A stretch of 64,000 nt of DNA from CAYLLD01 sp964425135 (lineage in GTDB: Bacteria; Pseudomonadota; Alphaproteobacteria; Rhodobacterales; Rhodobacteraceae). The position numbers and the translations under genes were made by a program. The number at the start of each line of letters is the position of its first letter. Positions within the stretch are counted from its first letter, which is position 1. This document shows positions 53,100 to 62,275 of the stretch, one piece after another. The stretch covers positions 1 through 64,000 of the forward strand of contig CAYRKW010000002.1 in NCBI GenBank assembly GCA_964425135.1, in the 5' to 3' direction. The notes under the pieces are model-generated. The model saw only the letters and a program-made list of their open reading frames with translations. It had not been told where the DNA came from and made no database searches.

Positions 53100-54542
53100 T
53101 TATGTATGGGTTGGTTTTGCTGACTGCAAGTTTGCCGCAGGGTGACGCGCAATCACGGATTTGGGAGTTGCGGTCAGACTGAAGATTGCGCGCAGGCCCG
53201 GGTCGCCATCGCCAAGCTCGATCTCACCGCCGTGCATGTGGGCAACGGCACGCACGAGCGAGAGGCCCAGGCCGGAGCCTTCGGTGGCGCGGCTACCATC
53301 GTCGAGGCGGACAAAGCGGTCGGTTGCGCGTGCGCGATCATCTTGGGCGATGCCGGGGCCGTTGTCGGCAATCTGGACCATGGCCATATCACCTTTGGCG
53401 AAGGTTTCGATGCAGATCTGGCCGGTCTGTGCGGGCGAGAATTTGATGGCGTTATCGATCAAGTTCGCGATGGCCTGAGCCAGCAATTGCGGCTCGCCTT
53501 GGATCGGTGCTGGATTGAGATTGTATTCTAGGGTCACGCCTTTGTCTTCGGCCACTGGTTGATAAAGCTCGGCGGCATCGCGGGTCAGCGTAGCCAGATC
53601 AATCGCGCGCCATGTATCGCCTGCCACGCCTGCCTCGGCGCGGGCGATTTTCAGCAGATTGTCGAGGATGAGCACGGTCGCATCGATTTCTTCGAGGGCG
53701 GTGCCCATTGCGTCTTGTGCTTCATCGCCGTCACTGGATTGGGACAGAGCCAGATCGAGTTTGGCGCGCAGCCGTGTGAGGGGCCGGCGAACGTCGTGGC
53801 TGATGCTGTCGGTGGCCAGGCGCATGCCCGACATCAGGCCTTCGATCCGGTCGAGCATAGCGTTGAAGCTGGTGGAGAGGCGGTCGAACTCGTCGCCTGA
53901 TCCGGCGAGCGGCAGGCGGCTGTCGAAATTGCCAGAGGCGATATTCTCGCCTGCGTGGGCGACGGTATCGACGCGTTTGAGCACCCGGCGCGACAGAACG
54001 AGGCCAGTGATGAGCCCGACAAAGGCAGTGGCCAGCGCGATCCAAGCGCTGGCGTCGAGAAAGAGGGTGCGAAAGCGCATTTGCGCTTCGGTATCGCGGC
54101 CCACCAGTAGGCGATATCCGCCGCGTAGCTGGAAAGTGCGGCCCATGGCCTGACGCGGGGCGCGGCGGGCTTGGTCGGCGCGCTCAATCGGGAATTCGAA
54201 CCATTCGTCGGTGGGCGCATCCTTGGGCCATTGCGTGAGATTTCCGGCGATATGTTCAAAATTCGCGTCCGTGAGAAGATAAATCTCTTCGCGGCGGGAT
54301 TCCTGACGGGAGGTCGCCTCGATCACCCGCACCAGACGATTGAGACCGCCTGCGCGGTATTGATCGGACAAGCGGCCCAGTTCGGCCACGATGGTTTGGC
54401 GTGTTTGCCGGTCGATCACACCAACTGTGGATTGATAGACGAGGACAAACCCAAGGCCGACGGTTGCGCCAAAAACCATCAGATAGATCGCTGCGAGGCG
54501 AAAGGCGCTGGTGCGCCAGATGGCGGGCGATAGCAGTCTCAT
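53100..54542 (-). CDS. Sensor histidine kinase
   Basis: A 480-residue membrane kinase. Helices near residues 14-36 and 163-185 enclose a roughly 125-residue periplasmic sensor. A HAMP domain, the phospho-acceptor box SISHDVRRPLTRLRAKLD and an HATPase domain (NLIDNAIKFS; ADNGPGI; GSGLGLSLVRAV) follow. Its start overlaps the response regulator stop by 4 nt. A degP gene is divergent from the regulator, suggesting the pair monitors envelope stress; the signal is not known. Confidence 0.9.
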   Translation of the reverse strand: MRLLSPAIWRTSAFRLAAIYLMVFGATVGLGFVLVYQSTVGVIDRQTRQTIVAELGRLSDQYRAGGLNRLVRVIEATSRQESRREEIYLLTDANFEHIAGNLTQWPKDAPTDEWFEFPIERADQARRAPRQAMGRTFQLRGGYRLLVGRDTEAQMRFRTLFLDASAWIALATAFVGLITGLVLSRRVLKRVDTVAHAGENIASGNFDSRLPLAGSGDEFDRLSTSFNAMLDRIEGLMSGMRLATDSISHDVRRPLTRLRAKLDLALSQSSDGDEAQDAMGTALEEIDATVLILDNLLKIARAEAGVAGDTWRAIDLATLTRDAAELYQPVAEDKGVTLEYNLNPAPIQGEPQLLAQAIANLIDNAIKFSPAQTGQICIETFAKGDMAMVQIADNGPGIAQDDRARATDRFVRLDDGSRATEGSGLGLSLVRAVAHMHGGEIELGDGDPGLRAIFSLTATPKSVIARHPAANLQSAKPTHT

Positions 54543-55219
54543 TCAGGCGCTTTGAGCATATAGCCTGCACCGCGGATGGTGTGCAGCAGGCTAATCTCAT
54601 GGCCTTTGTCGATCTTCTGGCGCAGGCGGCTCATATGCACATCGATCACATTGGTTTGCGGGTCAAAATTGTAATCCCAAACCCCCTCGAGCAGCATGGT
54701 GCGGGTGATCACGCGGCCTGCGCGGCGCATCATATATTCGAGGATTTTGTACTCGCGCGGCTGCAACTCGATATCCGCGCCGCTGCGATGGGCGGTGCGC
54801 GACAGGACATCCAAGGTCAGATCGCCAACGCTCAGGGTCGTTTCGGTTGTATCCTGGGGCGCGGCGCGGCGCGAGAGCGCTTCGATGCGGGCGCGCAATT
54901 CGGAAAAGGCGAAGGGTTTGGTGAGATAATCATCGCCGCCTGCCTCCAGCCCTTTGACGCGGTCATCGACCTGGCTGAGCGCCGAGAGCACAAGCACGGG
55001 CGTTGTGCGATTTTCGGCGCGCAGGGTGCGCACGACCGAGAGCCCGTCCATGTTTGGCAGCATGCGGTCCATGACGATGACGTCATATTCATTGGCCAGC
55101 GCGCAAGAGAGCGCATCTGGGCCGGTGTGGGCAAGATCAACCGTGTGGCCAGCCTCGCTCAGCCCATCTGAAAGATAGTTTGCGGTGGCTTTGTCATCTT
55201 CAACAACGAGCAGGCGCAT
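54539..55219 (-). CDS. OmpR-family response regulator
   Basis: A 226-residue transcription factor. The receiver domain starts MRLLVVEDDKATANYLS with the phospho-acceptor Asp in VIVMDRMLPNMDG near residue 51, and Lys in YLTKPFAFSEL. The C-terminal winged-helix domain has QPREYKILEYMM and TNVIDVHMSRLRQKID. ATG 55219 follows AAGGA. It is cotranscribed with the kinase. The 164-bp spacer to the divergent degP is a likely target site. Confidence 0.93.
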   Translation of the reverse strand: MRLLVVEDDKATANYLSDGLSEAGHTVDLAHTGPDALSCALANEYDVIVMDRMLPNMDGLSVVRTLRAENRTTPVLVLSALSQVDDRVKGLEAGGDDYLTKPFAFSELRARIEALSRRAAPQDTTETTLSVGDLTLDVLSRTAHRSGADIELQPREYKILEYMMRRAGRVITRTMLLEGVWDYNFDPQTNVIDVHMSRLRQKIDKGHEISLLHTIRGAGYMLKAPE

Positions 55220-55383
55220 TGCGGTCCTTTTGGCGAATTCCTTGGCCTTATGTGGCATGCAAGGGACGTTTTTCGCAAGATTTCCGGTCAACATGAACAA
55301 AGTTTAATCCACGCCTCATGTGGGTTTCATGATGGGCTGCCATCTAGGCTGGGAGATCGAATAGCAATATGGAGGTATCCTTG

Positions 55384-56826
55384 ATGAGGATGTTGAGCCG
55401 TAAATCCCTCGTCGTGGCAGCGGCGCTGATGGCAATGCCGTTGTCACACCCTTTCACTGCGACCCCTGCCTTTGCGCAGCTGGTCAATCTGCCCAGTTTT
55501 GCACCTTTGGTTAAGGAGGTTGGTCCGGCTGTTGTGACGGTCGTGGTCTCGGGCGAGACCGGTGGGCCGAGCGCAGGCGAGATGCGCGAGTTTGAAGAGT
55601 TTATGGAACGGTTTCGCGACTTCATGCCGAACCTGCCCGATATTGCGCCAAATCAGCGCGGCCCGCGGGGCGAGCGGCGTGCGCAAGGCATGGGGTCGGG
55701 TTTCATTGTTGACGCGGACGGGATCATCGTCACCAACAATCACGTGGTCGAAAACGCCAATGAGATCACAGTTGTGATGGATGACGGGACCGAGCTTGAG
55801 GCGGAGTTGATCGGTCGCGATACGAAGATTGATATCGCGGTTCTGAAGGTCGATGCTGCCCGCGATTTGCCCACTGTGGAGTGGGGCGCGTCCGAAAACC
55901 TTGAAGTGGGTGATTGGGCGCTGGCGATTGGCAATCCGCTGGGGCTTGATGGCACGGTGACGGCGGGGATTATCTCGTCGCTGGGACGTGATATCAACTC
56001 GGGTCCCTATGACGCCTATATCCAGGTGGACGCTGCGATCAACAGAGGCAACTCGGGTGGGCCGCTGTTTGACGTCAACGGCAAGGTGATCGGTGTGAAT
56101 ACCGCGATTATTTCGCCATCGGGCGGCAATGTCGGCCTTGGGTTTGCGATCCCTGCGAGTCAGGCGATTGAGATCGTTGAAGATCTTTTGGACGATGGCG
56201 TGGTTGAACGGGGATGGATTGGCGTCGCCATTCAAAGCGTGACCGAAGATGTCGCCGAAAGCCTCGGTCTGAGTGCGGCAGGCGGTGCGCTTGTTGCGGA
56301 TGTGACGCCGGACAGTCCGGCTGACGCTGCCGGGTTGCGCGCAGGCGATGTGATCCTGTCGTTTGGCGACACCGCGATAAACGACCTGCGGGATCTGACC
56401 AACAGCGTGGCCCGTTGGGATGTCGGCGCTGATGCGCCGATGCTGATCTGGCGCGATGGCGCGGAGCAGGAGATCGGGATCGTGCCTGCCATGATGGAGG
56501 CCGCGTCGCTTGATGTGCGTGGCCAGAGCGCGCCTGCCGATGAGGTCATGCCAGCGATGACAGATGTGCCTGAGCTTGGCTTTGAGCTTCGCTCGGACGG
56601 CGGCGAGGTGGTCATTGCGGATGTATCGAGCGGTGAAGCGGCAGCAGATAGCGGTCTGGAACAGGGCGATGTGATCATCGCGATGAACCAGACGACCATA
56701 GATGATCCTGCGCATGTCACCAAGATGGTAGCGGATGCTATTGAGGCAGATCGCAAGAACGTGCTGCTGCTGATCGAACGCGATGGAGAGCGGCGGTTTG
56801 TAACGCTGGAGTTGTCTTCGGCGTAG
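55384..56826 (+). CDS. degP: Do-family periplasmic serine protease (second copy)
   Basis: A 480-residue envelope protease-chaperone. It has a signal peptide (MRMLSRKSLVVAAALMAMPL to ATPAFAQ), the triad in TNNHVVENANEI, DTKIDIAVLKV and NRGNSGGPLF, and two PDZ domains (about residues 265-355 and 390-475). ATG 55384 is chosen because GGAGGT lies 7 nt upstream; the in-frame ATG at 55369 contains that Shine-Dalgarno. It is divergent from a two-component system likely to control it. The gene is followed by 103 bp of unassigned DNA and a gap. Confidence 0.93.
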   Translation: MRMLSRKSLVVAAALMAMPLSHPFTATPAFAQLVNLPSFAPLVKEVGPAVVTVVVSGETGGPSAGEMREFEEFMERFRDFMPNLPDIAPNQRGPRGERRAQGMGSGFIVDADGIIVTNNHVVENANEITVVMDDGTELEAELIGRDTKIDIAVLKVDAARDLPTVEWGASENLEVGDWALAIGNPLGLDGTVTAGIISSLGRDINSGPYDAYIQVDAAINRGNSGGPLFDVNGKVIGVNTAIISPSGGNVGLGFAIPASQAIEIVEDLLDDGVVERGWIGVAIQSVTEDVAESLGLSAAGGALVADVTPDSPADAAGLRAGDVILSFGDTAINDLRDLTNSVARWDVGADAPMLIWRDGAEQEIGIVPAMMEAASLDVRGQSAPADEVMPAMTDVPELGFELRSDGGEVVIADVSSGEAAADSGLEQGDVIIAMNQTTIDDPAHVTKMVADAIEADRKNVLLLIERDGERRFVTLELSSA

Positions 56827-56929
56827 GGTAGTGCGCCCTGACCCCTTGGGCGTGCTGACTTGAGAGAGCGTAGCGAGTATTCCCCTTATGTCCCGACTTG
56901 CCCGAGTGATGAGTATTGCATCGCTCGGG

Positions 56930-57029
56930 NNNNNNNNNNNNNNNNNNNNNNNNNNNNNNNNNNNNNNNNNNNNNNNNNNNNNNNNNNNNNNNNNNNNNNN
57001 NNNNNNNNNNNNNNNNNNNNNNNNNNNNN
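56930..57029. other. Assembly gap of 100 N
   Basis: Placeholder gap covering the 3-prime end of the Sua5 gene. The left flank ends in the near-perfect hairpin CCCGAGTGATG-AGTATTG-CATCGCTCGGG (56901-56929), which could have stopped the assembly. Confidence 0.99.
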
Positions 57030-57847
57030 GCGGCTTCGAGCAGATCTTTTGATGGGGATAGGTCTAGGCCTTTGAACGCCTCCGGCACGTTGCCGAAGGC
57101 TAGGTATAGCTCAGATCCGCGCGGTGCGCCCGCGTTCAGGCGCAGTTTACTTTGCGGGGCGTAGTGGGAGGTCAGCTGGCCCGGTGCGTTGATGTCGCCG
57201 GAGTGGCGGGTCAGTTTTTGGCCAATATGCGCCTCGATTGTCTCGACGGGCAAGCCGCCGGGGCGCAGGAGGCAGGGGCGGTCGTTTTGCAGGCCGATGA
57301 TGGTGCTTTCCAAGCCGACAGTGCAGTGGCCGCCGGTCAGGATTGCGTCGATCCTCTGCCCCAGCCCTTGGGCGACATGTTCGGCGGTTGTTGCGCTGAT
57401 GCGGCCTGAGGGATTGGCGGATGGGGCGGCGATGGGGGTGCCGGCGGCGTCGATGAGTTGCCTTGCGAGGAGAGCGTCGGGGACGCGCAGGGCGATGGTT
57501 GGCAGTCCAGCGGTGACGAGCGGCGCGATGGGTGCGCCGGGTTTGAGCGGTGTCACAAGGGTCAGAGGGCCGGGCCAGAATGCCTGCGCAAGCGACCCCA
57601 GAACCGGAGGGATATCCGCGATTTTTGCAGCGGCCGCAGCGCTTGCAAGATGCACGATCAGCGGATTGAAGCTGGGGCGGCCCTTGGCCTCAAAAATCCG
57701 TGCAACGGCCCGGTCATTGTTTGCATCTGCGCCAAGCCCGAACACGGTTTCGGTTGGGAAGGCCACAAGGCCGCCGTCTTGGATGATCCGGCCCGCATGT
57801 TCGATCCCCGCTTTATCGGGTGCGATCATTTGAGCAGAAGATGCCAT
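57030..57847 (-). CDS. L-threonylcarbamoyladenylate synthase (Sua5/TsaC), 3-prime end lost in gap
   Basis: Makes threonylcarbamoyl-AMP for the t6A37 tRNA modification. The visible 272 residues include the YrdC domain: GGLVAFPTETVFGLGADANN near residue 27, KGRPSFNPLIVHL near residue 54 and SANPSGR near residue 142. The linker GQLTSHYAPQSKL and the start of the C-terminal Sua5 domain follow. The last 30-40 residues fall in the gap. ATG 57847 is preferred; the longer frame adds 21 unlike residues. The stretch left of the gap is not in a Sua5-like frame. Confidence 0.9.
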
Positions 57848-57924
57848 TGACGTTGCGCTTATCTTGAGAGTTTCTGCATATGGGTTATGTTCCTTTTGAG
57901 CAAAGAGCAAGGAGTTGCCCGCCT

Positions 57925-59601
57925 ATGGCTTATCGATCCACCGCGCCGGAATTGTCGTTTTATCTCAACAATGTGCTGGCTGTGGAGCGGCTTGCAGACA
58001 CGGAGAGATTCGCAGAAGCCAGTGCGGATATGGTCGAGGCGATCCTGGGCGAGGCGGGTAAGCTGTGCGAAGATGTACTGGAGCCGGTCAATCGCAACGG
58101 GGATCTGGAGCCTGCGCGGCTTGAAAATGGTGTCGTGCGCTGCTCGCCGGGGTTCAAAGAAGCCTATGCAGCGATTGCCGAAGGCGGCTGGGTTGGTATT
58201 ACGGCGGATCCCGAACATGGCGGCATGGGGCTTCCGGTGACGCTGGCGACCTGCGTGAATGAGATGATGTCCTCGTCTTGCCTGTCGCTCTCGCTCAACC
58301 CGCTTATGACGCAGGGCCAGATTGAGGCGTTGGAGGCACATGGGTCGGATGCGATCAAAGAACTTTATCTGCCCAAGCTGATTTCTGGCGCGTGGACGGG
58401 CACGATGAACCTGACCGAGCCGCAAGCTGGATCTGATGTCGGGGCGCTGCGCTCCAAAGCCGAGCCGAACGGGGATGGCAGCTACGCGGTGACGGGGCAG
58501 AAGATTTACATTTCCTGGGGCGATCATGATGTGGCGGAGAATATCTGTCATTTGGTTCTGGCGCGATTGCCCGATGGGGTGCCTGGGACGAAGGGGATAT
58601 CGCTGTTTCTGGTGCCAAAGTTCCTGCCAGATGAGAACGGCAATCCGGGTGTGGCGAACAGTCTGAAGCCGATTTCGCTGGAGCATAAACTGGGGCTGCA
58701 TGGCTCGCCGACGGCGGTGATGGAATATGATGGCGCGACCGGATGGCTGGTGGGTCCTGAGCATGGGGGCATGGCAACCATGTTTGTGATGATGAACAAC
58801 GCGCGGCTTGGTGTCGGCGTGCAGGGGCTTGGGGTTGCCGAAGCAGCGCTTCAGGCGGCTGTGGCTTATGCCAAGGACCGCAAGCAGGGGCGGGTTCCGG
58901 TTGAGAATGGTGCAGGCGCAATCATAGATCATGCGGATGTGCGGCGGATGCTTTTGGAGATGCAGGCCAAGACCAGTGTTGCGCGAGCGATTTGTCTTGA
59001 TACGGCCATATCGCTCGATATGGGGCGGGCGACGGGTGATGCGGCCTGGGATGCACGCGGCGCGTTTCTGACGCCGATTGCCAAGGCGTTTGGGACCGAT
59101 ATTGGCTGCGAGGTGGCCTCGACCGGCATGCAGGTACATGGCGGGATGGGCTATATCGAAGAGACGGGGGCGGCGCAGTTTTACCGCGATGTGCGGGTGA
59201 CGGCGATCTATGAAGGCACCAACGGTATTCAGGCAATGGATATGGTCAGCCGCAAGCTGATGGATGGCGGGGCGGCGGCCTATGCGCTACTCGATGAGAT
59301 TGACGTCGAAGGTCATCCGCGTATGGCGGCGGCGGTCACGGCAGTGCGGGAGGCGACGGATTGGATGGTCAGCGCCGACATGAATGATCGTTTTGCCGGG
59401 GCGACGCGGTATTTGCGGGCCTTCGCGCTGGTTCTGGGCGGTCACTATTTGGTGAAAGCGGGCACGGTTGATGTAGAGCGGATGCCGCTCGCACGCTTCT
59501 ATGTGCGGCAGCTTTTGCCGGAGGTGGCGGGGCTGTGTGCAGCGGCTTGCGAAGGGGCGGAGACCCTCTACGAGATGCCAGTGGAGCGACTGAGCGCGTG
59601 A
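57925..59601 (+). CDS. Acyl-CoA dehydrogenase (DmdC/FadE-like large type)
   Basis: FAD-dependent oxidation of an acyl-CoA thioester. The 558-residue protein has the N-terminal extension typical of the 3-methylmercaptopropionyl-CoA dehydrogenase (DmdC) and related branch. Further features are TEPQAGSDVGALRSKA, YISWGDHDVAENICHLVLAR, and the catalytic Glu in IYEGTNGIQAMDMV near residue 434, with a C-terminal helical domain. DMSP breakdown is common in roseobacters, but other dmd genes are absent here, so the substrate is uncertain. ATG 57925 follows AAGGAG. An MBL hydrolase overlaps its stop. Confidence 0.85.
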   Translation: MAYRSTAPELSFYLNNVLAVERLADTERFAEASADMVEAILGEAGKLCEDVLEPVNRNGDLEPARLENGVVRCSPGFKEAYAAIAEGGWVGITADPEHGGMGLPVTLATCVNEMMSSSCLSLSLNPLMTQGQIEALEAHGSDAIKELYLPKLISGAWTGTMNLTEPQAGSDVGALRSKAEPNGDGSYAVTGQKIYISWGDHDVAENICHLVLARLPDGVPGTKGISLFLVPKFLPDENGNPGVANSLKPISLEHKLGLHGSPTAVMEYDGATGWLVGPEHGGMATMFVMMNNARLGVGVQGLGVAEAALQAAVAYAKDRKQGRVPVENGAGAIIDHADVRRMLLEMQAKTSVARAICLDTAISLDMGRATGDAAWDARGAFLTPIAKAFGTDIGCEVASTGMQVHGGMGYIEETGAAQFYRDVRVTAIYEGTNGIQAMDMVSRKLMDGGAAAYALLDEIDVEGHPRMAAAVTAVREATDWMVSADMNDRFAGATRYLRAFALVLGGHYLVKAGTVDVERMPLARFYVRQLLPEVAGLCAAACEGAETLYEMPVERLSA

Positions 59602-60629
59602 CATCCACGTTAAGGTTCCCGTTTGACAGGCCCCCCGAAGAGGGCGCGGCGCTCGAAGTTGCGCGCGGGGTATTGTGGATCAAGCTGCCGCTGCCGATGG
59701 TGCTGAACCATGTGAATGTCTATGCGCTCGATGATGGCGATGGCTGGACCATTGTGGACACCGGCGTTTACTCGAAACGATCCGTTGCGCTTTGGGAACA
59801 ACTGCTGGCGGGCCCTTTGGGCAGCAAGCCTGTGGATCGGGTGATCCTGACCCATCATCATCCCGATCATGTAGGCATGGCGGGGTGGTTCAAGCGCGAG
59901 AAGGGCGCGGAGATCTGGGCCTCACGTACCGCGTGGCTTATGGCGCGGATGCTGACGCTGGACGAGCAGGAAAGCTATCCCCCTGAAACTGTTGCCTTTT
60001 ACAAGGCAGCGGGGATGGACGCGGCGTTTATGGACAAGCGCCTCAAAGAGCGGCCGTTCAATTTTGCGGATATGGTCGCGCCGATCCCGCTGGGGTTTCG
60101 GCGGATCGTGGATGGTGAGGTGATTGAGGCAGGCGGGCGCGAATGGGATGTGCGTTTTGGCAATGGTCATGCGCCAGATCACGTCACGCTCTGGAGCCGA
60201 GACGGCGACGTGGTGCTCACGGGTGATCAGATCATTTCGAGCATCTCGTCAAATCTGGGCGTTTATCCGACCGAGCCGGATGCGGATCCTGTGGGGGCTT
60301 GGCTGGAAAGTTGTTTGCGGCTCAAAGAGCACGCGCGCGATACGCAACTTGCGCTGCCAGGGCATAAGTTGCCGTTCACGGGTATCCCTGCGCGGCTCGA
60401 TCAGCTGATCGACAATCACCACACGGCGCTGGAGCGATTGATGGCTTATCTGGATGAGCCACGCCGCGCCGGTGAGTGCTTTGAGCCGCTTTTCGGACGC
60501 AAGATTGAGGATAGCGCATATGGGCTGGCGCTTGTGGAAGCGCTTGGACATCTGAACCATTTGTGGAAAGAGGGGCGCGTGTCGCGTTCAATGCAAGAGG
60601 ATGGCAGTTATGGCTGGCAAAAAATCTAA
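59598..60629 (+). CDS. MBL-fold metallo-hydrolase
   Basis: A 343-residue metallo-beta-lactamase-fold hydrolase with the metal motif LTHHHPDHVGMAGW near residues 84-98. Further ligands lie in FGNGHAPDHVTLW and VVLTGDQII, and a C-terminal helical extension is present. A GTG start overlaps the acyl-CoA dehydrogenase stop (GTGA), so the two are translationally coupled. The pairing suggests thioester or related hydrolysis in acyl-CoA catabolism, which is inference. Confidence 0.88.
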   Translation: MTSTLRFPFDRPPEEGAALEVARGVLWIKLPLPMVLNHVNVYALDDGDGWTIVDTGVYSKRSVALWEQLLAGPLGSKPVDRVILTHHHPDHVGMAGWFKREKGAEIWASRTAWLMARMLTLDEQESYPPETVAFYKAAGMDAAFMDKRLKERPFNFADMVAPIPLGFRRIVDGEVIEAGGREWDVRFGNGHAPDHVTLWSRDGDVVLTGDQIISSISSNLGVYPTEPDADPVGAWLESCLRLKEHARDTQLALPGHKLPFTGIPARLDQLIDNHHTALERLMAYLDEPRRAGECFEPLFGRKIEDSAYGLALVEALGHLNHLWKEGRVSRSMQEDGSYGWQKI

Positions 60630-61242
60630 ACCGGCTTCAAAAAAGAAAGTAACTGTCACATCGACCCGCGATGCGATGAACGAAATTGCGACCTCGGCGG
60701 AGGTTGGTGAGGATCTTCTGCTTCCTGATGCGGGGGTGGTTTCGGTCGGGAGTGATGGCGCGCCGCATGCGGAAGAGCAGGCGTTGCCAAAGGGTGTTGC
60801 CGCCAAGCCGGTGGAGCAGAAATCACCTGCCGAATGGGCCTATGAGCGGATCATTCTTTATATTCGCAACTTTGAAGAGCAGCTTGATGGCGAGCATGAG
60901 GTTGCGATGGGATTTGCGGGGGGTGATGTCGGCTCGCTGCGGATTGAGGGGATGGGGTTTTTCGCCCCTGATCTGATCACCTTTTATGGCTCGGAGCCGA
61001 ACGGTGCGAAGATGCAGCTTGTCCAGCATGTCAGTCAGTTGAGCGTCATGTTGCGGGCGCTGCCCAAGCCGAAAGAGCAGGGTAAAGCGGTTCGGATTGG
61101 TTTCGAGTTGAGCAAGGGATTGGAGAAACCGGCCCAGAAACCGGCCAAGAAACCGGCAAAGAAAACGACCAGGAAGCCGACCAGAAAAACAGCGCGCAAA
61201 TCGGCGGCAAAACCGGCCGCCAGTCGCCGGCGCCAGACCTGA
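60610..61242 (+). CDS. DUF6173-like protein with histone-H1-like Lys/Arg tail
   Basis: A 210-residue protein in three parts. These are a basic N-terminus (AGKKSKPASKKKVTVTS), a central conserved domain (residues about 75-160, AEWAYERIILYIRNFEEQLD and AMGFAGGDVGSLRIEGMGFF) that resembles the DUF6173 family, and a tail of about 45 residues built of PAKK/TRKPTRK repeats ending SRRRQT. The tail resembles nucleic-acid-binding H1-like sequences. ATG 60610 is chosen because AAGAGG lies 9 nt upstream. The gene starts inside the end of the MBL gene. Function unknown. Confidence 0.78.
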   Translation: MAGKKSKPASKKKVTVTSTRDAMNEIATSAEVGEDLLLPDAGVVSVGSDGAPHAEEQALPKGVAAKPVEQKSPAEWAYERIILYIRNFEEQLDGEHEVAMGFAGGDVGSLRIEGMGFFAPDLITFYGSEPNGAKMQLVQHVSQLSVMLRALPKPKEQGKAVRIGFELSKGLEKPAQKPAKKPAKKTTRKPTRKTARKSAAKPAASRRRQT

Positions 61243-61330
61243 TGTCGCACCGGCGATATCAGGTAGTGACTCGCTAATATTTGGGCGCTATAGAGCGTGA
61301 AAAATCGGCAACCACGTGGAGGTTATCCAA

Positions 61331-61465
61331 ATGTCCGAACATGAACATGGTAAAATGGATATTACCGAGCAGGAGAAGACCTTCGAGGGCTTTATCCGCG
61401 TCTCCATTTGGGTGGTCGCAATATCGCTGGCCGCGCTGATTTTTCTGGCGATCTTCAACTCCTGA
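61331..61465 (+). CDS. aa3-type cytochrome c oxidase subunit IV
   Basis: A 44-residue single-helix protein, MSEHEHGKMDITEQEKTFEG then FIRVSIWVVAISLAALIFLA. It matches the bacterial aa3-type oxidase subunit IV family (PF07835 type), with the conserved HG-MD-T-QEKTF-GF pattern. ATG follows GGAGGT by 8 nt. A terminator hairpin lies at 61497-61518. The other oxidase genes are not in the window, which is usual. Confidence 0.9.
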   Translation: MSEHEHGKMDITEQEKTFEGFIRVSIWVVAISLAALIFLAIFNS

Positions 61466-61496
61466 CGCGGGTTTGATCAAATCGATGTTGACATGA

Positions 61497-61518
61497 GGCG
61501 GGCTTTGCTCGCCTTTTT
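61497..61518 (+). terminator. Intrinsic terminator behind oxidase subunit IV
   Basis: GGCGGGC-TTT-GCTCGCC followed by TTTTT, 31 bp after the stop codon. Confidence 0.8.
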
Positions 61519-61550
61519 CATGTGTAATTGCGGGATGGAGCGCTGGGGTG

Positions 61551-62144
61551 ATGTGGGGAAATTTCAGATTTGGTCTGCTGGGCGCAATGGCGGTGCTGTC
61601 GGCTTGTGCGCAAAACGTTTATGCCCCGCAAGCTCAGGTGGATGCCGCCCGTTATGTCAGCAATGAGGCACCTTATGTGTCGCTGATGACGATGGTCGAC
61701 AATGAGGACGGAAAGGGCGCGCATTCAGCGATTTTGGTTAATGGCAGCCAAGTCGCGCTTTATGATCCTGCGGGCACGTTCAAGCATCCGACATTGCCCG
61801 AACGCAATGACGTGTTCTACGGGATCACGCCGACGATGAAGACGGTGTACGAGCTATATCACGCACGGGATTCGCATCATGTGATTGAGCAAAAGCTGCC
61901 GGTCTCGCGCGCTTTTGCAAATCAGGTGATCGCCCGGATGGAAGCGCAGGGCCCGTCGCCAAAGCTTTTTTGTGCGATCAATGTCTCTGATATCTTGCGC
62001 GACTTTGAGATTTGGAAAGATGTGCCAAGCACCTATTATCCCGGTGAGATCATGGCAGCCTTTGGCGAAGTTCCGGGGATAACGGTGCGCAAGGTCGAAG
62101 AAAATGACACGGGACAGAATGTGCGCATGGTGCTGGTCAATTGA
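61551..62144 (+). CDS. Predicted lipoprotein of unknown function
   Basis: A 197-residue protein with a lipoprotein signal (FGLLGAMAVLSACAQ; lipobox LSAC, Cys near residue 19). The body has YVSLMTMVDNEDGKGAHSAI near residue 42 and GSQVALYDPAGTFKHPTLPE. The HSAILV...YDPAG pattern resembles NlpC/P60-like or transglutaminase-like folds, but I cannot assign a family. ATG 61551 is taken; a GTG lies one codon upstream. Probably anchored in an envelope membrane. Confidence 0.75.
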   Translation: MWGNFRFGLLGAMAVLSACAQNVYAPQAQVDAARYVSNEAPYVSLMTMVDNEDGKGAHSAILVNGSQVALYDPAGTFKHPTLPERNDVFYGITPTMKTVYELYHARDSHHVIEQKLPVSRAFANQVIARMEAQGPSPKLFCAINVSDILRDFEIWKDVPSTYYPGEIMAAFGEVPGITVRKVEENDTGQNVRMVLVN

Positions 62145-62220
62145 TGACCTGCTGATGTTTGGGCGCTGGATCGGAAGTGACGCGATTTCCTTGCTGCGCG
62201 ATAATCTTTACTAACAAACC

Positions 62221-62249
62221 TTGAATTTGTTCCCTTTATGTTCTATATA
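62221..62249 (+). promoter_or_regulatory. Promoter with embedded LexA (SOS) box
   Basis: TTGAAT (62221-62226), a 17-bp spacer and TATATA (62244-62249) form a good sigma-70-type promoter. The spacer contains GTTC-CCTTTAT-GTTC (62229-62243), the alphaproteobacterial LexA box GTTC-N7-GTTC. A further GAAC at 62254-62257 makes GTTC-N10-GAAC with the second half. The position would block RNA polymerase when LexA is bound. Confidence 0.75.
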
Positions 62250-62275
62250 TAAGGAACAGCGAGATGAGGTTTGAA

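Noticed and set aside
56738..56929. C-terminal continuation of Sua5 left of the gap
   Set aside because: The open frame left of the N run gives a low-complexity His/Pro/Arg peptide antisense to degP, not the Sua5 C-terminal domain.
61287..61300. CGCTATAGAGCG palindrome as a third TAGAGC element
   Set aside because: It shares only a few bases with the repeat family, and the core sequence and second end are missing.
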